Of a stretch of DNA of 64,000 bases, positions 16,703 through 26,557 are shown piece by piece. How positions within the stretch are numbered: position 1 is the first letter of the stretch; the number at the start of each line of letters is the position of its first letter. The stretch is from the NCBI GenBank assembly GCA_947487155.1, contig CANKVS010000005.1, positions 1 through 64,000 on the forward strand, in the 5' to 3' direction. The notes beneath the pieces were generated by a model, which worked only from the letters and a program-made list of their open reading frames with translations, had not been told where the DNA came from and ran no database searches. This DNA comes from an uncultured Flaviramulus sp. (GTDB taxonomy: Bacteria > Bacteroidota > Bacteroidia > Flavobacteriales > Flavobacteriaceae). A program made the translations under genes and the position numbers.

Positions 16703-17425
16703 ATGAAAAAAATAATTATTACATCAATTTTTGCACTATTATTAGTTAGTGTTACTAATGCTCAAAACTGGGGAAAGAAAAAAATTAAAGGAAACGGTAA
16801 CGTTACTACAGAAACAAGAACTACAGGAGATTACAACGGCATTAAATGCGCAGGATCTATGGATTTTATTTTAGTGTCTGGTAACGAAGGAGAAATAAAA
16901 TTAGAAGGAGAATCTAATTTACTTAAATATGTTGTTACTGAAATAAAGAACGGAAATCTTATTGTAAAACTAAAGAAAGGTATTAATATAAGTTCAAGCA
17001 AAGGTATTAAAATAACAATTCCATTTAAAGACATTGACAATGTGTCTTTAGCAGGTTCTGGTGATTTAATTAGTAAGAATCAAATAGTTACCAATAAATT
17101 AAATGTTTCTTTAGCTGGATCAGGAGATGTGAGTTTAGATATTAAAACAGACTCGGTTAAGGGAGCAATTGCTGGATCTGGTGACATGACCTTGAGGGGG
17201 AACACTGATAATTTGGAAGCCAAAATTGCTGGTTCTGGCGATTTTCATGGTTTCAATTTACAAGCCGATAATACTGAGGTTTCTATAGCAGGATCTGGCA
17301 ACGCTCAAGTTGTAAGCAACAAAAATCTAAAAGCCAGAGTTGCTGGGTCTGGAGATATTACTTATCGCGGAAACCCAAAAGTTGATAAAAAAGTTGCTGG
17401 GTCTGGAGATATTTCTAAAGACTAA
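16703..17425 (+). CDS. Head GIN domain-containing protein (DUF2807)
   Basis: A 240-residue exported protein with a signal peptide (KKIIITSIFALLLVSVTNAQ). The body is a right-handed beta-helix-like head-GIN/DUF2807 domain with seven AGSGD or AGSGN turns spaced roughly 20-25 residues apart, plus an initial CAGSMDF. Such proteins are abundant in Bacteroidota and are thought to lie in the periplasm or at the cell surface; their function is not known. It is the last gene of the sigma factor set, which suggests it is a target or part of that stress response. Confidence 0.9.
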   Translation: MKKIIITSIFALLLVSVTNAQNWGKKKIKGNGNVTTETRTTGDYNGIKCAGSMDFILVSGNEGEIKLEGESNLLKYVVTEIKNGNLIVKLKKGINISSSKGIKITIPFKDIDNVSLAGSGDLISKNQIVTNKLNVSLAGSGDVSLDIKTDSVKGAIAGSGDMTLRGNTDNLEAKIAGSGDFHGFNLQADNTEVSIAGSGNAQVVSNKNLKARVAGSGDITYRGNPKVDKKVAGSGDISKD

Positions 17426-17448
17426 TTTAATTTGTAGCAATAATAAAG

Positions 17449-17479
17449 AAGCGGTCCAACTAATTGTGTCGCTTTTTTT
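17449..17479. terminator. Terminator after the GIN-domain gene
   Basis: AAGCGGTCCAA pairs with TTGTGTCGCTT around a CTAA loop (one mismatch, two G-T pairs), followed by a T-run. It lies between convergent genes. Confidence 0.75.
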
Positions 17480-17493
17480 CTTATATCATTTTT

Positions 17494-18867
17494 TTATTCT
17501 TGTTTTGGAACTCTAAATAAAAGAATAATGCCAACTAGAAAAAACACAAATAAAAATAAAATAGCATTGCGCATAGTACTTATTTGATCAACTACTGCAA
17601 ATATAGACATGCCAATTACGATACCTATTTTCTCTGCAACATCGTAAAAACTAAAATACGATGTCGTATCTTCTGTTTCTGGTAAGAATTTTGAATAGGT
17701 TGACCTCCCTAACGCTTGTACTCCACCCATAACCAAACCAACTAAGGCTGCGGCTATATAAAATTCATTTGGAGTAATCATAAAATACGCATAAAAACAA
17801 AGGCACATCCAGATAAAATTAATAACGATAAGTGTTTTTATGTTTCCAAATTTCTCTGAAGCTCTTGATGTTATAATTGCTCCCAATATTGCCACCAACT
17901 GAATAACCAGAATACTAACAATTAGTCCTTGTGTTTTTTTATCGCTATTCGTCCAAGAAATTTCTTTTTCGCCAAAATATACAGCCATTAGCATAATAGT
18001 TTGCACTGCCATACTAAACACAAAAAATGCATATAAATAACGTTTCAATCTTAAGTTTTGTTTTAATTGTTTCCATACGGTCTTTAATTCTCTAAATCCA
18101 TTAAAAACAACATCTTTAGTAACTTTATGCCCAGTCGATGCGCCTTTAGGTAAAATATAAAACGTGTATTGACTAAACAAAATCCACCACAAACCAACAG
18201 TTATAAATGAAATTTTCATGGCTTCAAAAGACGCTTTATTTCTTACTTCTTCTAAAGCAATCATAATTTCTTCTTCTGTTCCTGTTTTCATTATACTATC
18301 AGAAATAGACAAATCAAAACCAAACCATTCTGGTTTCATAACCATAGCTAAGTTTAACAATAACAATAAGACACTTCCTATATAACCTAATGAAAAACCT
18401 TTAGCACTAATACTATCTTGTTGGTCTTCAAAAGCGATATCTGGCAAATACGAATTATAAAACACCAAACTACCCCAATACCCAATTAACCCCATAAAGT
18501 AAAACAGAATACTTAAATGAATTTGATCTAAATTAAACCAATACAATCCAATACAACCTAATCCACCAACATAGCAGAAAAATTTCATAAAATTCTTTTT
18601 ATTCCCAACATAATCTGCAATTCCAGACAAAATAGGAGATGAAAAAGCAACAACTAAAAAGGTAAATGCTGTTACAATTGAAATTAAAACTGTTTGTTTC
18701 ATTTCAAAACCAAAGGCAGAAACGAGCTCTTCATCTGATGAAAATAGATTTGAATAAAAAATAGGAAATATAGAAGACGCTATTGTAAGTGTATAAACCG
18801 AATTCGCCCAATCGTAAAACGCCCAAGCGTTAAGAAGTTTTTTACTTCCTTTTTTAAGTATTGCCAT
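17494..18867 (-). CDS. MFS transporter, UMF1/Atg22-like family
   Basis: An integral membrane transporter of about 457 residues with 11-12 transmembrane segments. The N-terminus LLNAWAFYDWANSVYTLTI is the hallmark of the UMF1 (COG2270) family related to the yeast vacuolar amino-acid exporter Atg22. The longer reading frame begins at 18909, but its extra 14 codons are overlapped by the terminator of the upstream gene, so I place the start at MAILKKGS (ATG 18867). The substrate is unknown; amino acid export is only an analogy. Confidence 0.88.
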   Translation of the reverse strand: MAILKKGSKKLLNAWAFYDWANSVYTLTIASSIFPIFYSNLFSSDEELVSAFGFEMKQTVLISIVTAFTFLVVAFSSPILSGIADYVGNKKNFMKFFCYVGGLGCIGLYWFNLDQIHLSILFYFMGLIGYWGSLVFYNSYLPDIAFEDQQDSISAKGFSLGYIGSVLLLLLNLAMVMKPEWFGFDLSISDSIMKTGTEEEIMIALEEVRNKASFEAMKISFITVGLWWILFSQYTFYILPKGASTGHKVTKDVVFNGFRELKTVWKQLKQNLRLKRYLYAFFVFSMAVQTIMLMAVYFGEKEISWTNSDKKTQGLIVSILVIQLVAILGAIITSRASEKFGNIKTLIVINFIWMCLCFYAYFMITPNEFYIAAALVGLVMGGVQALGRSTYSKFLPETEDTTSYFSFYDVAEKIGIVIGMSIFAVVDQISTMRNAILFLFVFFLVGIILLFRVPKQE

Positions 18868-18893
18868 AAAAAAAACTGCCCTTTTATGAGCAG
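18868..18893 (-). terminator. Terminator of the M48 peptidase gene
   Basis: On the minus strand CTGCTC, six bases, GGGCAG, then TTTTTTTT. It ends one base before the ATG of the UMF1-type transporter, so the transporter must be transcribed from very near its start codon or by read-through. Confidence 0.75.
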
Positions 18894-18926
18894 CTTCTAA
18901 AATAAACAAATATTTTTATTCGTGAA

Positions 18927-19745
18927 TTATTTTCTGAATGATGTTACTCCAAATTTTTGGGCTTCAGCTTTTGCTTGTGGTGCTAATTTAGCAAGATTTG
19001 CTATTCGCGAATCGTTTGATGGGTGCGTACTTAATATTTCTGGTTGAGCACTTCCGCCACTATTAGCTTTCATCCGTTTCCATAACTCCGAAGCTTCATC
19101 TGGATTATAACCAGCAATAGCCATTAAATACAAACCAATTTTATCGGCTTCAGTTTCGTGCGCTCTACTAAAAGGCAGCATAACCCCTACTTGAGATCCT
19201 ATGCCATAATATTGATTAAAGGCATTTTTAGATTTTTCATCTTTAATAGCCACATTACCAGCTATAGCTACACCAGCCTGTAAATAAGCTGCACTCATAC
19301 GCTGTTGTCCGTGGTTTGCCAAAGCATGAGCTACTTCATGCCCCATTATAGCAGCCACACCAGTTTCGCCTTTCGCTATGGGTAAAATACCCGTATAAAA
19401 CACTATTTTACCTCCTGGCATACACCAAGCATTTACTGTTTTATCATTTACTAAATTGTATTCCCATTTGTAATCTTTTAAGTAACCTTGGTGCCCATTA
19501 GCATTTAACCAACGTTCTGCGGCAACAGCTATACGCTGCCCCACTCTAGTAATCATAGCAGCATCTTTTGTTCCTGTTACCACTTTATTTTCAGTTAAAA
19601 ACTGATCGTATTGAGCAAAAGCAGTTGGAAATAATTGAGAATTTGGCACTAATGCCATTGTTTTCTTTCCTGTAAAAGGATTTGTAGCACATGAAAATAT
19701 CAAGGCAATTAATCCTATAACTATAAAGGTGTTTTTAAAATTCAT
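18927..19745 (-). CDS. M48 family metallopeptidase, lipoprotein
   Basis: A 272-residue zinc peptidase related to E. coli LoiP/YcaL and BepA-like proteases that clear misfolded outer-membrane proteins. The signal ends in a lipobox LIFSC, with lipidation expected at C19. The zinc motif is HEVAH (136-140), and the third ligand glutamate is in the following AHETEADKIGLYLMAIAGY helix. The length is normal for single-domain members. It is probably anchored to the periplasmic face of a membrane. Confidence 0.92.
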   Translation of the reverse strand: MNFKNTFIVIGLIALIFSCATNPFTGKKTMALVPNSQLFPTAFAQYDQFLTENKVVTGTKDAAMITRVGQRIAVAAERWLNANGHQGYLKDYKWEYNLVNDKTVNAWCMPGGKIVFYTGILPIAKGETGVAAIMGHEVAHALANHGQQRMSAAYLQAGVAIAGNVAIKDEKSKNAFNQYYGIGSQVGVMLPFSRAHETEADKIGLYLMAIAGYNPDEASELWKRMKANSGGSAQPEILSTHPSNDSRIANLAKLAPQAKAEAQKFGVTSFRK

Positions 19746-19906
19746 AACACATGGTTTAATATTCTATAAAAATACAAAATCGTTTCTTAATTTTTTAGAC
19801 ACATCGTTTTTTTATTAGTCACAAAAAATAATAATTGAAACATACCATTTCACGTTATGTTAGGCAAACAAATACGACTCACCTTTAAAATATAACATTA
19901 TTATAA

Positions 19907-20392
19907 ATGAAAAAGTATTTAATATTCATAGTTACAATTATGTTTTTTAGTTGTAATAGCTCTGCACAAAAAAAAGAACAAATTAATTACAAAGTTTCTA
20001 AAACTGAAGCTGAATGGAAAGCTCAATTATCCGATTTAGAATTTCATGTACTAAGAAAAGCAGGGACAGAACGTCCATTTTCCAGTGCACTAAATAAAAA
20101 TTATAAAGAAGGCACTTACCACTGTAAAGCATGCAATACGCCACTGTTTAAAAGCGAACATAAATTCGATTCAGGCACTGGATGGCCTAGTTTTGATAGA
20201 GAAATTAAAGGTAATGTAGCCTACGGATCTGATAATAAATTAGGCTATTCGCGAGACGAAGAACATTGCGCAACCTGTGGCGGACATTTAGGTCATGTTT
20301 TTAACGATGGCCCTAGAAACACAACAGGTAAGCGTCATTGTATTAACGGTGTTTCTCTAACATTTGTTCCAAAGGAAAAAGAAGAAAAATAA
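19907..20392 (+). CDS. msrB: Peptide-methionine (R)-S-oxide reductase MsrB, lipoprotein
   Basis: Reduces R-methionine sulfoxide in proteins. The 161 residues include zinc-binding pairs C73/C76 (CKAC) and C121/C124 (CATC), the catalytic C145 in RHCINGVSL, and the conserved GTGWPSF stretch. Unlike the cytosolic form it has a signal sequence ending in a lipobox FFSC (C16), so it should repair oxidised proteins in the envelope. It is followed 15 bases later by a DUF1572 gene. Confidence 0.95.
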   Translation: MKKYLIFIVTIMFFSCNSSAQKKEQINYKVSKTEAEWKAQLSDLEFHVLRKAGTERPFSSALNKNYKEGTYHCKACNTPLFKSEHKFDSGTGWPSFDREIKGNVAYGSDNKLGYSRDEEHCATCGGHLGHVFNDGPRNTTGKRHCINGVSLTFVPKEKEEK

Positions 20393-20407
20393 AATTATAT
20401 TTGTTAA

Positions 20408-20974
20408 ATGAATAGTTATTTAACAAGTATTATTAAACAATTTGAATACTACAAAAGCCTTGGTGACAATACTATTGAATTGTTAAGTTTTGATGATTTA
20501 CAAAAAGAGTTTGCTAAAGATTCAAACTCTATCTCCATTATCGTAAAGCATATTGTTGGAAATATGCTTAGTCGATGGACAAACTTTTTGACCGAAGATG
20601 GTGAAAAAATATGGCGTCATCGCGATGCTGAATTTAAAAACACCTACACCTCTAAAGAAGCACTCATTGAAAACTGGAATACTGGTTGGGAATGCTTATT
20701 TAGTAATTTAAATGCTTTAACAGAAATTCATTTAGAACAAATAATTTACATTAGAAATCAAGGGCATACCGTAACCGAAGCTATTAACAGACAATTAGCG
20801 CATTATTCCTATCATGTTGGACAAATCGTTTTTTTAGGGAAACTTATTCAAGGTGAAAATTGGAAATCATTATCTATTCCAAAAGGCAATTCTACTAAAT
20901 ATAACAATGAAAAGTTTAGTAAAGAAAAAGGAAGACGCCACTTTACTGATGATTTTTTATCAGATTCTAAATAA
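20408..20974 (+). CDS. DUF1572 family protein (DinB superfamily)
   Basis: A 188-residue protein of the DinB-like four-helix fold. The His pattern is visible at IIVKHIVGNMLSRW and LAHYSYHVGQIVFLGK, and the C-terminal GRRHFTDDFL tail is typical of DUF1572. It is probably co-transcribed with msrB. Relatives use thiol cofactors or have no known role. A link to thiol or redox chemistry is possible given the neighbour, but this is inference. Confidence 0.87.
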   Translation: MNSYLTSIIKQFEYYKSLGDNTIELLSFDDLQKEFAKDSNSISIIVKHIVGNMLSRWTNFLTEDGEKIWRHRDAEFKNTYTSKEALIENWNTGWECLFSNLNALTEIHLEQIIYIRNQGHTVTEAINRQLAHYSYHVGQIVFLGKLIQGENWKSLSIPKGNSTKYNNEKFSKEKGRRHFTDDFLSDSK

Positions 20975-21187
20975 ACTATTATAGCCTTAATAATTATAAA
21001 AGTTGTAGTTTTTAATTACTACTACTCGCATTTACTATAAATGCTTATAAAACACATCTTTTTATATGGCTTATAAGTTAGTAAAGTTTTAAAGCATAAT
21101 TTAATCAAGCTGTTAAACCCATCTTAAAATTTTAGCCATTTGTAATTTGATAGTTACTTTTAACCCTAACAAAATTCTTTTAATATT

Positions 21188-22270
21188 ATGCATTTTAAAA
21201 AAATTATAATTACCTCAATTATATGTATTACTAGCCTAATTAGTGCTCAAGATGTTTCTTTCGAAGAATATAATCCAACATCTACGTTAGTCGTTCCAGG
21301 TAGCATTATAAAAAAAGCAAAATTTCCGTTTATCGATGTACATGGACATCAATACAGAATGGCAACTCAAGATTTATCGCCAGTTGTTGCTGCCATGGAT
21401 ACGCTTAATATGAAGATTATGGTGAATCTAAGTGGACGCTCTGGTGATAATTTACTGAAAGCAGTTAAGAATGTTGCTAACCATTTTCCAAATAGATTTG
21501 TGGTATTTGCTAATATTAATTTTGATGGTGCAGGAACTGAAGGTTGGATTGAAAAAACGGTAAACCAACTAAAGCAGGATGTTAAAAATGGCGCTAGAGG
21601 CTTAAAGGTTTATAAAAGCTTAGGCATGTACAATAAAGATGTAGATGGGAAAAGATTAGCTATAGATGATGATAGGTTGAACCCTATATGGAAAACCTGT
21701 GGCGACTTAGGTATTCCAGTGCTTATTCATGCGGCTGACCCTAAATCGTTTTGGGATGAATTTGATGCAGATAATGAGCGTTGGTTGGAACTTAAAACGC
21801 ATCCAAGAAGAAAACGTGGCGCAACAAACCCCGCACCTTGGGAACAAATTATTGAAGAACAGCATAACATGTTTAAAAAGCACCCAAATACAACGTTTAT
21901 TAATGCACATATGGGTTGGTTTGCTAATAATTTAGGAAAGTTAGGCGAACTACTAGACGACATGCCAAATATGAATGTTGGTATTGGTGCCATTATAGCA
22001 GAACTTGGGCGTCAACCTCGATTTGCAAAAGCGTTTTTTATAAAATACCAAGACCGTATTCTTTTTGGAAAAGATAGCTGGAAACCCAATGAATTTCCAA
22101 CATACTTTAGAGTGTTAGAAAGCAATGATGAATATTTTCCATATCATAAAAAATACCACGCGTTTTGGCCAATGTACGGATTAGATTTACCTGATGATGT
22201 TTTAAAAAAGGTGTATTATAAAAACGCTTTACGCATTGTACCTGGTTTAGATAAAAGTTTGTTTGAGTAG
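21188..22270 (+). CDS. Exported amidohydrolase family protein
   Basis: A 360-residue TIM-barrel hydrolase of the amidohydrolase_2 type (PF04909). A signal peptide ends near residue 21 (TSLISAQ). Metal-site residues are visible: H52 and H54 (DVHGH), LIHAADP, INAHMGW and the late aspartate in LFGKDSW. The order and length fit the family. Members hydrolyse or decarboxylate small cyclic or aromatic compounds; the substrate here is unknown. It is preceded by about 210 bases with no gene or clear promoter and ends seven bases from the convergent carboxylase gene, with no visible terminator. Confidence 0.88.
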   Translation: MHFKKIIITSIICITSLISAQDVSFEEYNPTSTLVVPGSIIKKAKFPFIDVHGHQYRMATQDLSPVVAAMDTLNMKIMVNLSGRSGDNLLKAVKNVANHFPNRFVVFANINFDGAGTEGWIEKTVNQLKQDVKNGARGLKVYKSLGMYNKDVDGKRLAIDDDRLNPIWKTCGDLGIPVLIHAADPKSFWDEFDADNERWLELKTHPRRKRGATNPAPWEQIIEEQHNMFKKHPNTTFINAHMGWFANNLGKLGELLDDMPNMNVGIGAIIAELGRQPRFAKAFFIKYQDRILFGKDSWKPNEFPTYFRVLESNDEYFPYHKKYHAFWPMYGLDLPDDVLKKVYYKNALRIVPGLDKSLFE

Positions 22271-22276
22271 TGATTT

Positions 22277-23824
22277 TTACAACGGAATATTACCATGCTT
22301 TCGCTTAGGGACATTAACTTGTTTGTTTTCAAGCATTGAAAACGCTTTAATTAGTTTTCGTCTGGTATTTTTAGGTAAAATAACTTCATCAATAAAGCCT
22401 CGTTGTGCAGCACTATAGGGGTTCGCAAATTTTTCAGCATATTCTGCTTCTTTTTCAGCTAACTTTTCCTCTGGATGTTCTGAAGCAGCAATATCCTTTC
22501 TAAATATAATTTCACTTGCGCCTTTTGCTCCCATAACTGCTATTTCTGCTCCTGGCCATGCATAATTTAAATCGGCTCCTATATGTTTAGAATTCATAAC
22601 ATCATAAGCGCCTCCATAAGCTTTTCTAGTAATTACAGTAACTTTGGGTACAGTAGCTTCACTTAGTGCATAAAGTAATTTGGCACCATGAACAATGATT
22701 CCGTTCCATTCTTGATCGGTTCCTGGTAAAAACCCTGGAACATCAACTAAAACAAGTAAAGGTATATTAAAACAATCACAAAATCGTGTGAAACGTGCCG
22801 CTTTTTTAGAACTATTCACATCTAACACACCAGCTAAAAATTGTGGCTGATTCGCAACTATCCCAATACTTTTACCGCCCAAGCGAGCAAATCCAACAAT
22901 AATATTTTCGGCGTAATCTTTATGAATTTCATAAAAAGAATCACTATCAATAATCCCAGAAATAATATTATGCATGTCGTACGGTTTATTTGGGTTATCT
23001 GGAACAATCTCAGACAAAACGTCTATAATTTCATCATTTAAGAGATAATCAAATGTTTTTGGGGTTTCCGTATTGTTTTGTGGTAAATAAGCTAGTAACT
23101 TTTTTAAATCTTCTAAACACGCAATGTCGTTTACTGATGTTTTATGGGCAACCCCAGATTTTGAAGCATGGGTATATGCACCGCCTAAAGCTTCGCTCGT
23201 CACCTCTTCGTTAGTTACTGTTTTTACAACATTTGGTCCTGTAACAAACATGTAACTTGTGTTTTCTACCATTAGTGTAAAGTCAGTCATCGCAGGAGAA
23301 TATACAGCACCACCAGCACAAGGTCCCATAATTGCTGATATTTGAGGAACGACTCCTGAGGCTTGTACGTTTCTATGAAAAATATCGGCATAACCGCCAA
23401 GAGACCGAACACCTTCCTGAATTCTTGCTCCGCCAGAATCGTTTAACCCAATAATAGGCGCTCCAACTTTTACAGCTAAATCCATGATTTTACAAATTTT
23501 TTCAGCATGTGTTTCAGAAAGTGCTCCTCCAAAAACCGTAAAATCTTGGGCGTAAACATAAACTAATCTGCCATTAATTGTGCCATAGCCTGTTATAACG
23601 CCATCACCATAGTATAGTTCCTTTTCCATACCAAAGTCGGTAGTTCTATGGGTAACTAAAATACCAATTTCTTCAAAAGATCCTTCGTCCATTAAATAGT
23701 TAACACGTTCTCTAGCTGTTAATTTTTTCTTTTCGTGTTGCTTATCAATACGTTTTTGCCCGCCACCTAAATGCGCTAATGCTATGCGCTCATTTAACTT
23801 ATTTATTTTAGAATTTGAGTCCAT
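22277..23824 (-). CDS. Acyl-CoA carboxylase carboxyltransferase (beta) subunit, probably propionyl-CoA
   Basis: A 515-residue carboxyltransferase that moves CO2 from biotin to an acyl-CoA. It carries the two crotonase-like halves, with oxyanion-type motifs [13 protein letters not shown] in the first and [16 protein letters not shown] / [11 protein letters not shown] in the second. The length fits PccB-type beta subunits (about 510) rather than split AccA/AccD. It is last in an operon with biotin carrier and biotin carboxylase genes. Propionyl-CoA is the likely substrate, but other acyl-CoAs cannot be excluded. Confidence 0.93.
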   Translation of the reverse strand: MDSNSKINKLNERIALAHLGGGQKRIDKQHEKKKLTARERVNYLMDEGSFEEIGILVTHRTTDFGMEKELYYGDGVITGYGTINGRLVYVYAQDFTVFGGALSETHAEKICKIMDLAVKVGAPIIGLNDSGGARIQEGVRSLGGYADIFHRNVQASGVVPQISAIMGPCAGGAVYSPAMTDFTLMVENTSYMFVTGPNVVKTVTNEEVTSEALGGAYTHASKSGVAHKTSVNDIACLEDLKKLLAYLPQNNTETPKTFDYLLNDEIIDVLSEIVPDNPNKPYDMHNIISGIIDSDSFYEIHKDYAENIIVGFARLGGKSIGIVANQPQFLAGVLDVNSSKKAARFTRFCDCFNIPLLVLVDVPGFLPGTDQEWNGIIVHGAKLLYALSEATVPKVTVITRKAYGGAYDVMNSKHIGADLNYAWPGAEIAVMGAKGASEIIFRKDIAASEHPEEKLAEKEAEYAEKFANPYSAAQRGFIDEVILPKNTRRKLIKAFSMLENKQVNVPKRKHGNIPL

Positions 23825-23834
23825 AATTTATAGT

Positions 23835-25274
23835 TTAATTTGGTAAACGCAACACCTTTTGGTCTTTTAAATACTGCTTTAATGCTATAATTGCAGCAAT
23901 TTTTGCTTCACTTTCTTTTTCTTCCTTTAGTACTTCTGGCGAATAATAATTTTTAACAAAATGGGTGTCAAAATTACCAGATTTAAATGCTTCATGCTCG
24001 CACACATATTTTCCAAACGGAAGTGTTGTTTTTACGCCTTCAACATGGTAGTTTTCAATAGCTTTTAGCATGACCTGAATGGATTCTTCTCGTGTTTTTC
24101 CATACGTTATTAATTTAGCTAACATAGGGTCGTAATACATAGGAATATCCATATCTTCTTCAAAACCATTATCAACACGAATGTCTTTTCCTACTGGGAG
24201 TTTATAAGTATTTAAACGGCCTACACTAGGTAAAAAATCGTTTAGAGGGTCTTCAGCATAAACCCGTAATTCTAAAGCATGTCCTTTTATTTTTAAATCG
24301 TTTTGATTTAATTGAAGTGCTTCACCTCGTGCTACCCGAATTTGTAACTCCACCAAATCTATTCCTGTAATTAATTCTGTAACAGGGTGTTCAACTTGTA
24401 GTCTCGTATTCATTTCTAAAAAATAGAAATTATGATTTGAATCTAGTAAAAATTCAACTGTTCCTGCTCCTAAATAATCACAAGATTTTGCCACTTTAAT
24501 TGCTGCTGCTCCCATTTTAGTCCTTAATTCTGAAGATAACACAGAAGAAGGAGCTTCTTCAACTACTTTTTGGTGACGTCGTTGAATACTACATTCTCGT
24601 TCAAAAAAATGCAGAATATTACCATGACTATCTGCCATCACTTGAATTTCTATATGTCTTGGAGAAGCTATGTATTTTTCAATAAATACCGCACCATCAC
24701 CAAAAGCAGATGTTGCTTCGCTAATAGCACGCTTCATTTGAGATTCTAAATCACTTTCTTTTTCAACAATACGCATGCCTTTTCCGCCACCACCAGCCGA
24801 TGCTTTTATTAAAATAGGAAATCCAATTTTTTTAGCAATACTGTTTGCTTTTTTAACATCGGTAATAGCTTCGTCAATACCAGGAACCATAGGGATATTA
24901 TACGCTTTAACGGCTTCTTTAGCTGCTAACTTACTTCCCATTATTTTAATGGCTTTAGAGCGCGGACCAATAAATATTATATTATTGGCTTCGCAGGATT
25001 CTGCAAACCCAGCATTTTCACTTAAAAAACCATATCCTGGATGGATAGCATCTACGTTTAATTGTTTCGCTACTTCTATAATTTTATCGCTTTTTAAATA
25101 CGATTGGTTTGAAGGCGGCTCTCCAATACAAACAGCTTCATCAGCAAATTTCACATGAGGCGCATTTCTATCGGCTGTAGAAAAAACCGCCACTGTTTTT
25201 ATGCCCATGTTCTGAGCTGTTTTCATAACTCTAATCGCTATTTCACCTCTATTGGCAACAAGTATTTTTTGCAT
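23835..25274 (-). CDS. accC: Biotin carboxylase subunit of an acyl-CoA carboxylase
   Basis: A 479-residue ATP-grasp enzyme that carboxylates biotin with bicarbonate and ATP. It starts KILVANRGEIAIRVM, has the glycine-rich loop ASAGGGGKGMRIV near 160-172, FLEMNTRLQVEHPVTE near 285-300 and an RVYAEDP region, all diagnostic. Only the biotin carboxylase part is present; the biotin carrier is encoded separately three bases upstream. It serves the adjacent carboxyltransferase rather than, or in addition to, fatty acid synthesis. Confidence 0.94.
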   Translation of the reverse strand: MQKILVANRGEIAIRVMKTAQNMGIKTVAVFSTADRNAPHVKFADEAVCIGEPPSNQSYLKSDKIIEVAKQLNVDAIHPGYGFLSENAGFAESCEANNIIFIGPRSKAIKIMGSKLAAKEAVKAYNIPMVPGIDEAITDVKKANSIAKKIGFPILIKASAGGGGKGMRIVEKESDLESQMKRAISEATSAFGDGAVFIEKYIASPRHIEIQVMADSHGNILHFFERECSIQRRHQKVVEEAPSSVLSSELRTKMGAAAIKVAKSCDYLGAGTVEFLLDSNHNFYFLEMNTRLQVEHPVTELITGIDLVELQIRVARGEALQLNQNDLKIKGHALELRVYAEDPLNDFLPSVGRLNTYKLPVGKDIRVDNGFEEDMDIPMYYDPMLAKLITYGKTREESIQVMLKAIENYHVEGVKTTLPFGKYVCEHEAFKSGNFDTHFVKNYYSPEVLKEEKESEAKIAAIIALKQYLKDQKVLRLPN

Positions 25275-25277
25275 AAC

Positions 25278-25763
25278 TTATTCAAATTCAATAATTAGTT
25301 GATTTTTTTCTACGGCATCACCTGTGTTTACAGAAATAGATTTGATAATTCCATCTCTTGGAGAAGATATAATGTTTTCCATTTTCATAGCTTCTAAAAT
25401 AAAAAGCGTATCGTTTTCTTTTATTTTTTGACCAACTTTTATAGCTATTTCTAAAATTAGCCCAGGCATTGGTGACTTTATAGAATTTACGTGTTTTGCA
25501 GAACCTACAGAAAAACCCATATTTTTAATTAATAAGTCTAAATCATTGAATATGTTTATATTATAGTTAGTATTATTAACTTTTACTTTATAGTTTTTAT
25601 TATTAAAATTAGTCTCTTGAATTTCAGCATTATAAGATTTATTATGCTGAAGAATATGATATTCAGATTCTGAAACTTGTAGAATATCAAGGTGTGAAAT
25701 CTCTTCAGCCTTAATTTCAAATTCAAATGAATTATTTACGTTTAACTTGAAAATCTTACTCAT
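25278..25763 (-). CDS. Biotin carboxyl carrier protein subunit
   Basis: A 161-residue protein whose C-terminal 70 residues form a biotinyl domain with the modified lysine K127 in EAMKMEN. The first 90 residues (with YKVKVNNTNYNI) form a small domain that probably docks to the carboxyltransferase, like the BT domain of larger PccA proteins. It opens the carboxylase operon, with only three bases before the next start codon. Confidence 0.92.
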   Translation of the reverse strand: MSKIFKLNVNNSFEFEIKAEEISHLDILQVSESEYHILQHNKSYNAEIQETNFNNKNYKVKVNNTNYNINIFNDLDLLIKNMGFSVGSAKHVNSIKSPMPGLILEIAIKVGQKIKENDTLFILEAMKMENIISSPRDGIIKSISVNTGDAVEKNQLIIEFE

Positions 25764-25812
25764 ATTATCGGTAATTTGTATTAGTAAATATAAGAATTAT
25801 ATATGCTAGATT

Positions 25813-25835
25813 TTACTAGATAATCGAGATTTAAA
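25813..25835 (-). repeat. Copy of the TTTAAATCTCGATTATCGAGT repeat family, degenerate
   Basis: The minus strand carries TTTAAATCTCGATTATC and then TAGTAA, one mismatch from the units at 59418-59442 and 63281-63305. The centre is a CTCGAT/ATCGAG type palindrome, here broken by one base. Confidence 0.6.
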
Positions 25836-25856
25836 CTTTCTTAGGTTAAGTTACTA

Positions 25857-26531
25857 TTACAAATTAAATTTAGAATTTTCTTGATGGGTTTTAATAGCTT
25901 TTCTAGATAATACAATGCCAATAAATAGCGATATAAATGCGCCAACCCAAATACCAGGTACAAAGTCTATGAATAAGAAAAAATCGTAAGCGCCATGAAA
26001 CATGATTGTAAGTAGCAATCCTAATAAATTGAGAAGTATTTTATTATTAGAAAACTTTGCTTTTCCCATATAATAACCCATTAAAATTCCAAAGGTTGCA
26101 TGCGCAGGAACAGCTGTAAATGCACGAATAAGTGCTGTTTGATACCCACCTTCTAACACATAAAAAATATTTTCGGTAGCTGCAAATCCCATAGATACCA
26201 TTACAGCATATACAATACCATCAAAGGGTTCGTTAAACTCTTTATTGGTTTGCGCGTAATAACGAACAATAACATATTTGCTATATTCTTCAGTTAATCC
26301 AACAACAAAAAATGCTTTTACAAATTGCTGAAAGATACTTTGATGATTGGGCAATGGCAAAATGAAATTAATTACATAATAAAGAACCGTTGTAATTATA
26401 ATACTAACAATAGCGCCTAATAAAAAGTTATAAAAGAGAAATGGCTTAGGTTCTTTTTCATATTTATCTTTAAAATAAATGTAAAGTATAATTATAAAAA
26501 CAGGGGCAACAGCTAGGAGTAGTAAATTCAT
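25857..26531 (-). CDS. PrsW family intramembrane metalloprotease
   Basis: A 224-residue membrane protein with about seven hydrophobic segments. The glutamate-rich motif EEYSKY, the FDGIVYAVMVSMGFAATEN helix, the PAHATFGILMGYYMG stretch and FHGAYDF are the conserved active-site blocks of PrsW/CAAX-like glutamic proteases. B. subtilis PrsW cleaves an anti-sigma factor, and substrates here are unknown. The sigma/anti-sigma pair at 15514-16651 is a conceivable but untested partner. Confidence 0.88.
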   Translation of the reverse strand: MNLLLLAVAPVFIIILYIYFKDKYEKEPKPFLFYNFLLGAIVSIIITTVLYYVINFILPLPNHQSIFQQFVKAFFVVGLTEEYSKYVIVRYYAQTNKEFNEPFDGIVYAVMVSMGFAATENIFYVLEGGYQTALIRAFTAVPAHATFGILMGYYMGKAKFSNNKILLNLLGLLLTIMFHGAYDFFLFIDFVPGIWVGAFISLFIGIVLSRKAIKTHQENSKFNL

Positions 26532-26557
26532 TATATAAATGTAGTTAAAAAATGAAT

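Noticed and set aside
18868-18909. An N-terminal extension of 14 residues for the UMF1-type transporter
   Set aside because: It overlaps the terminator of the upstream gene, and the family begins at the internal Met.
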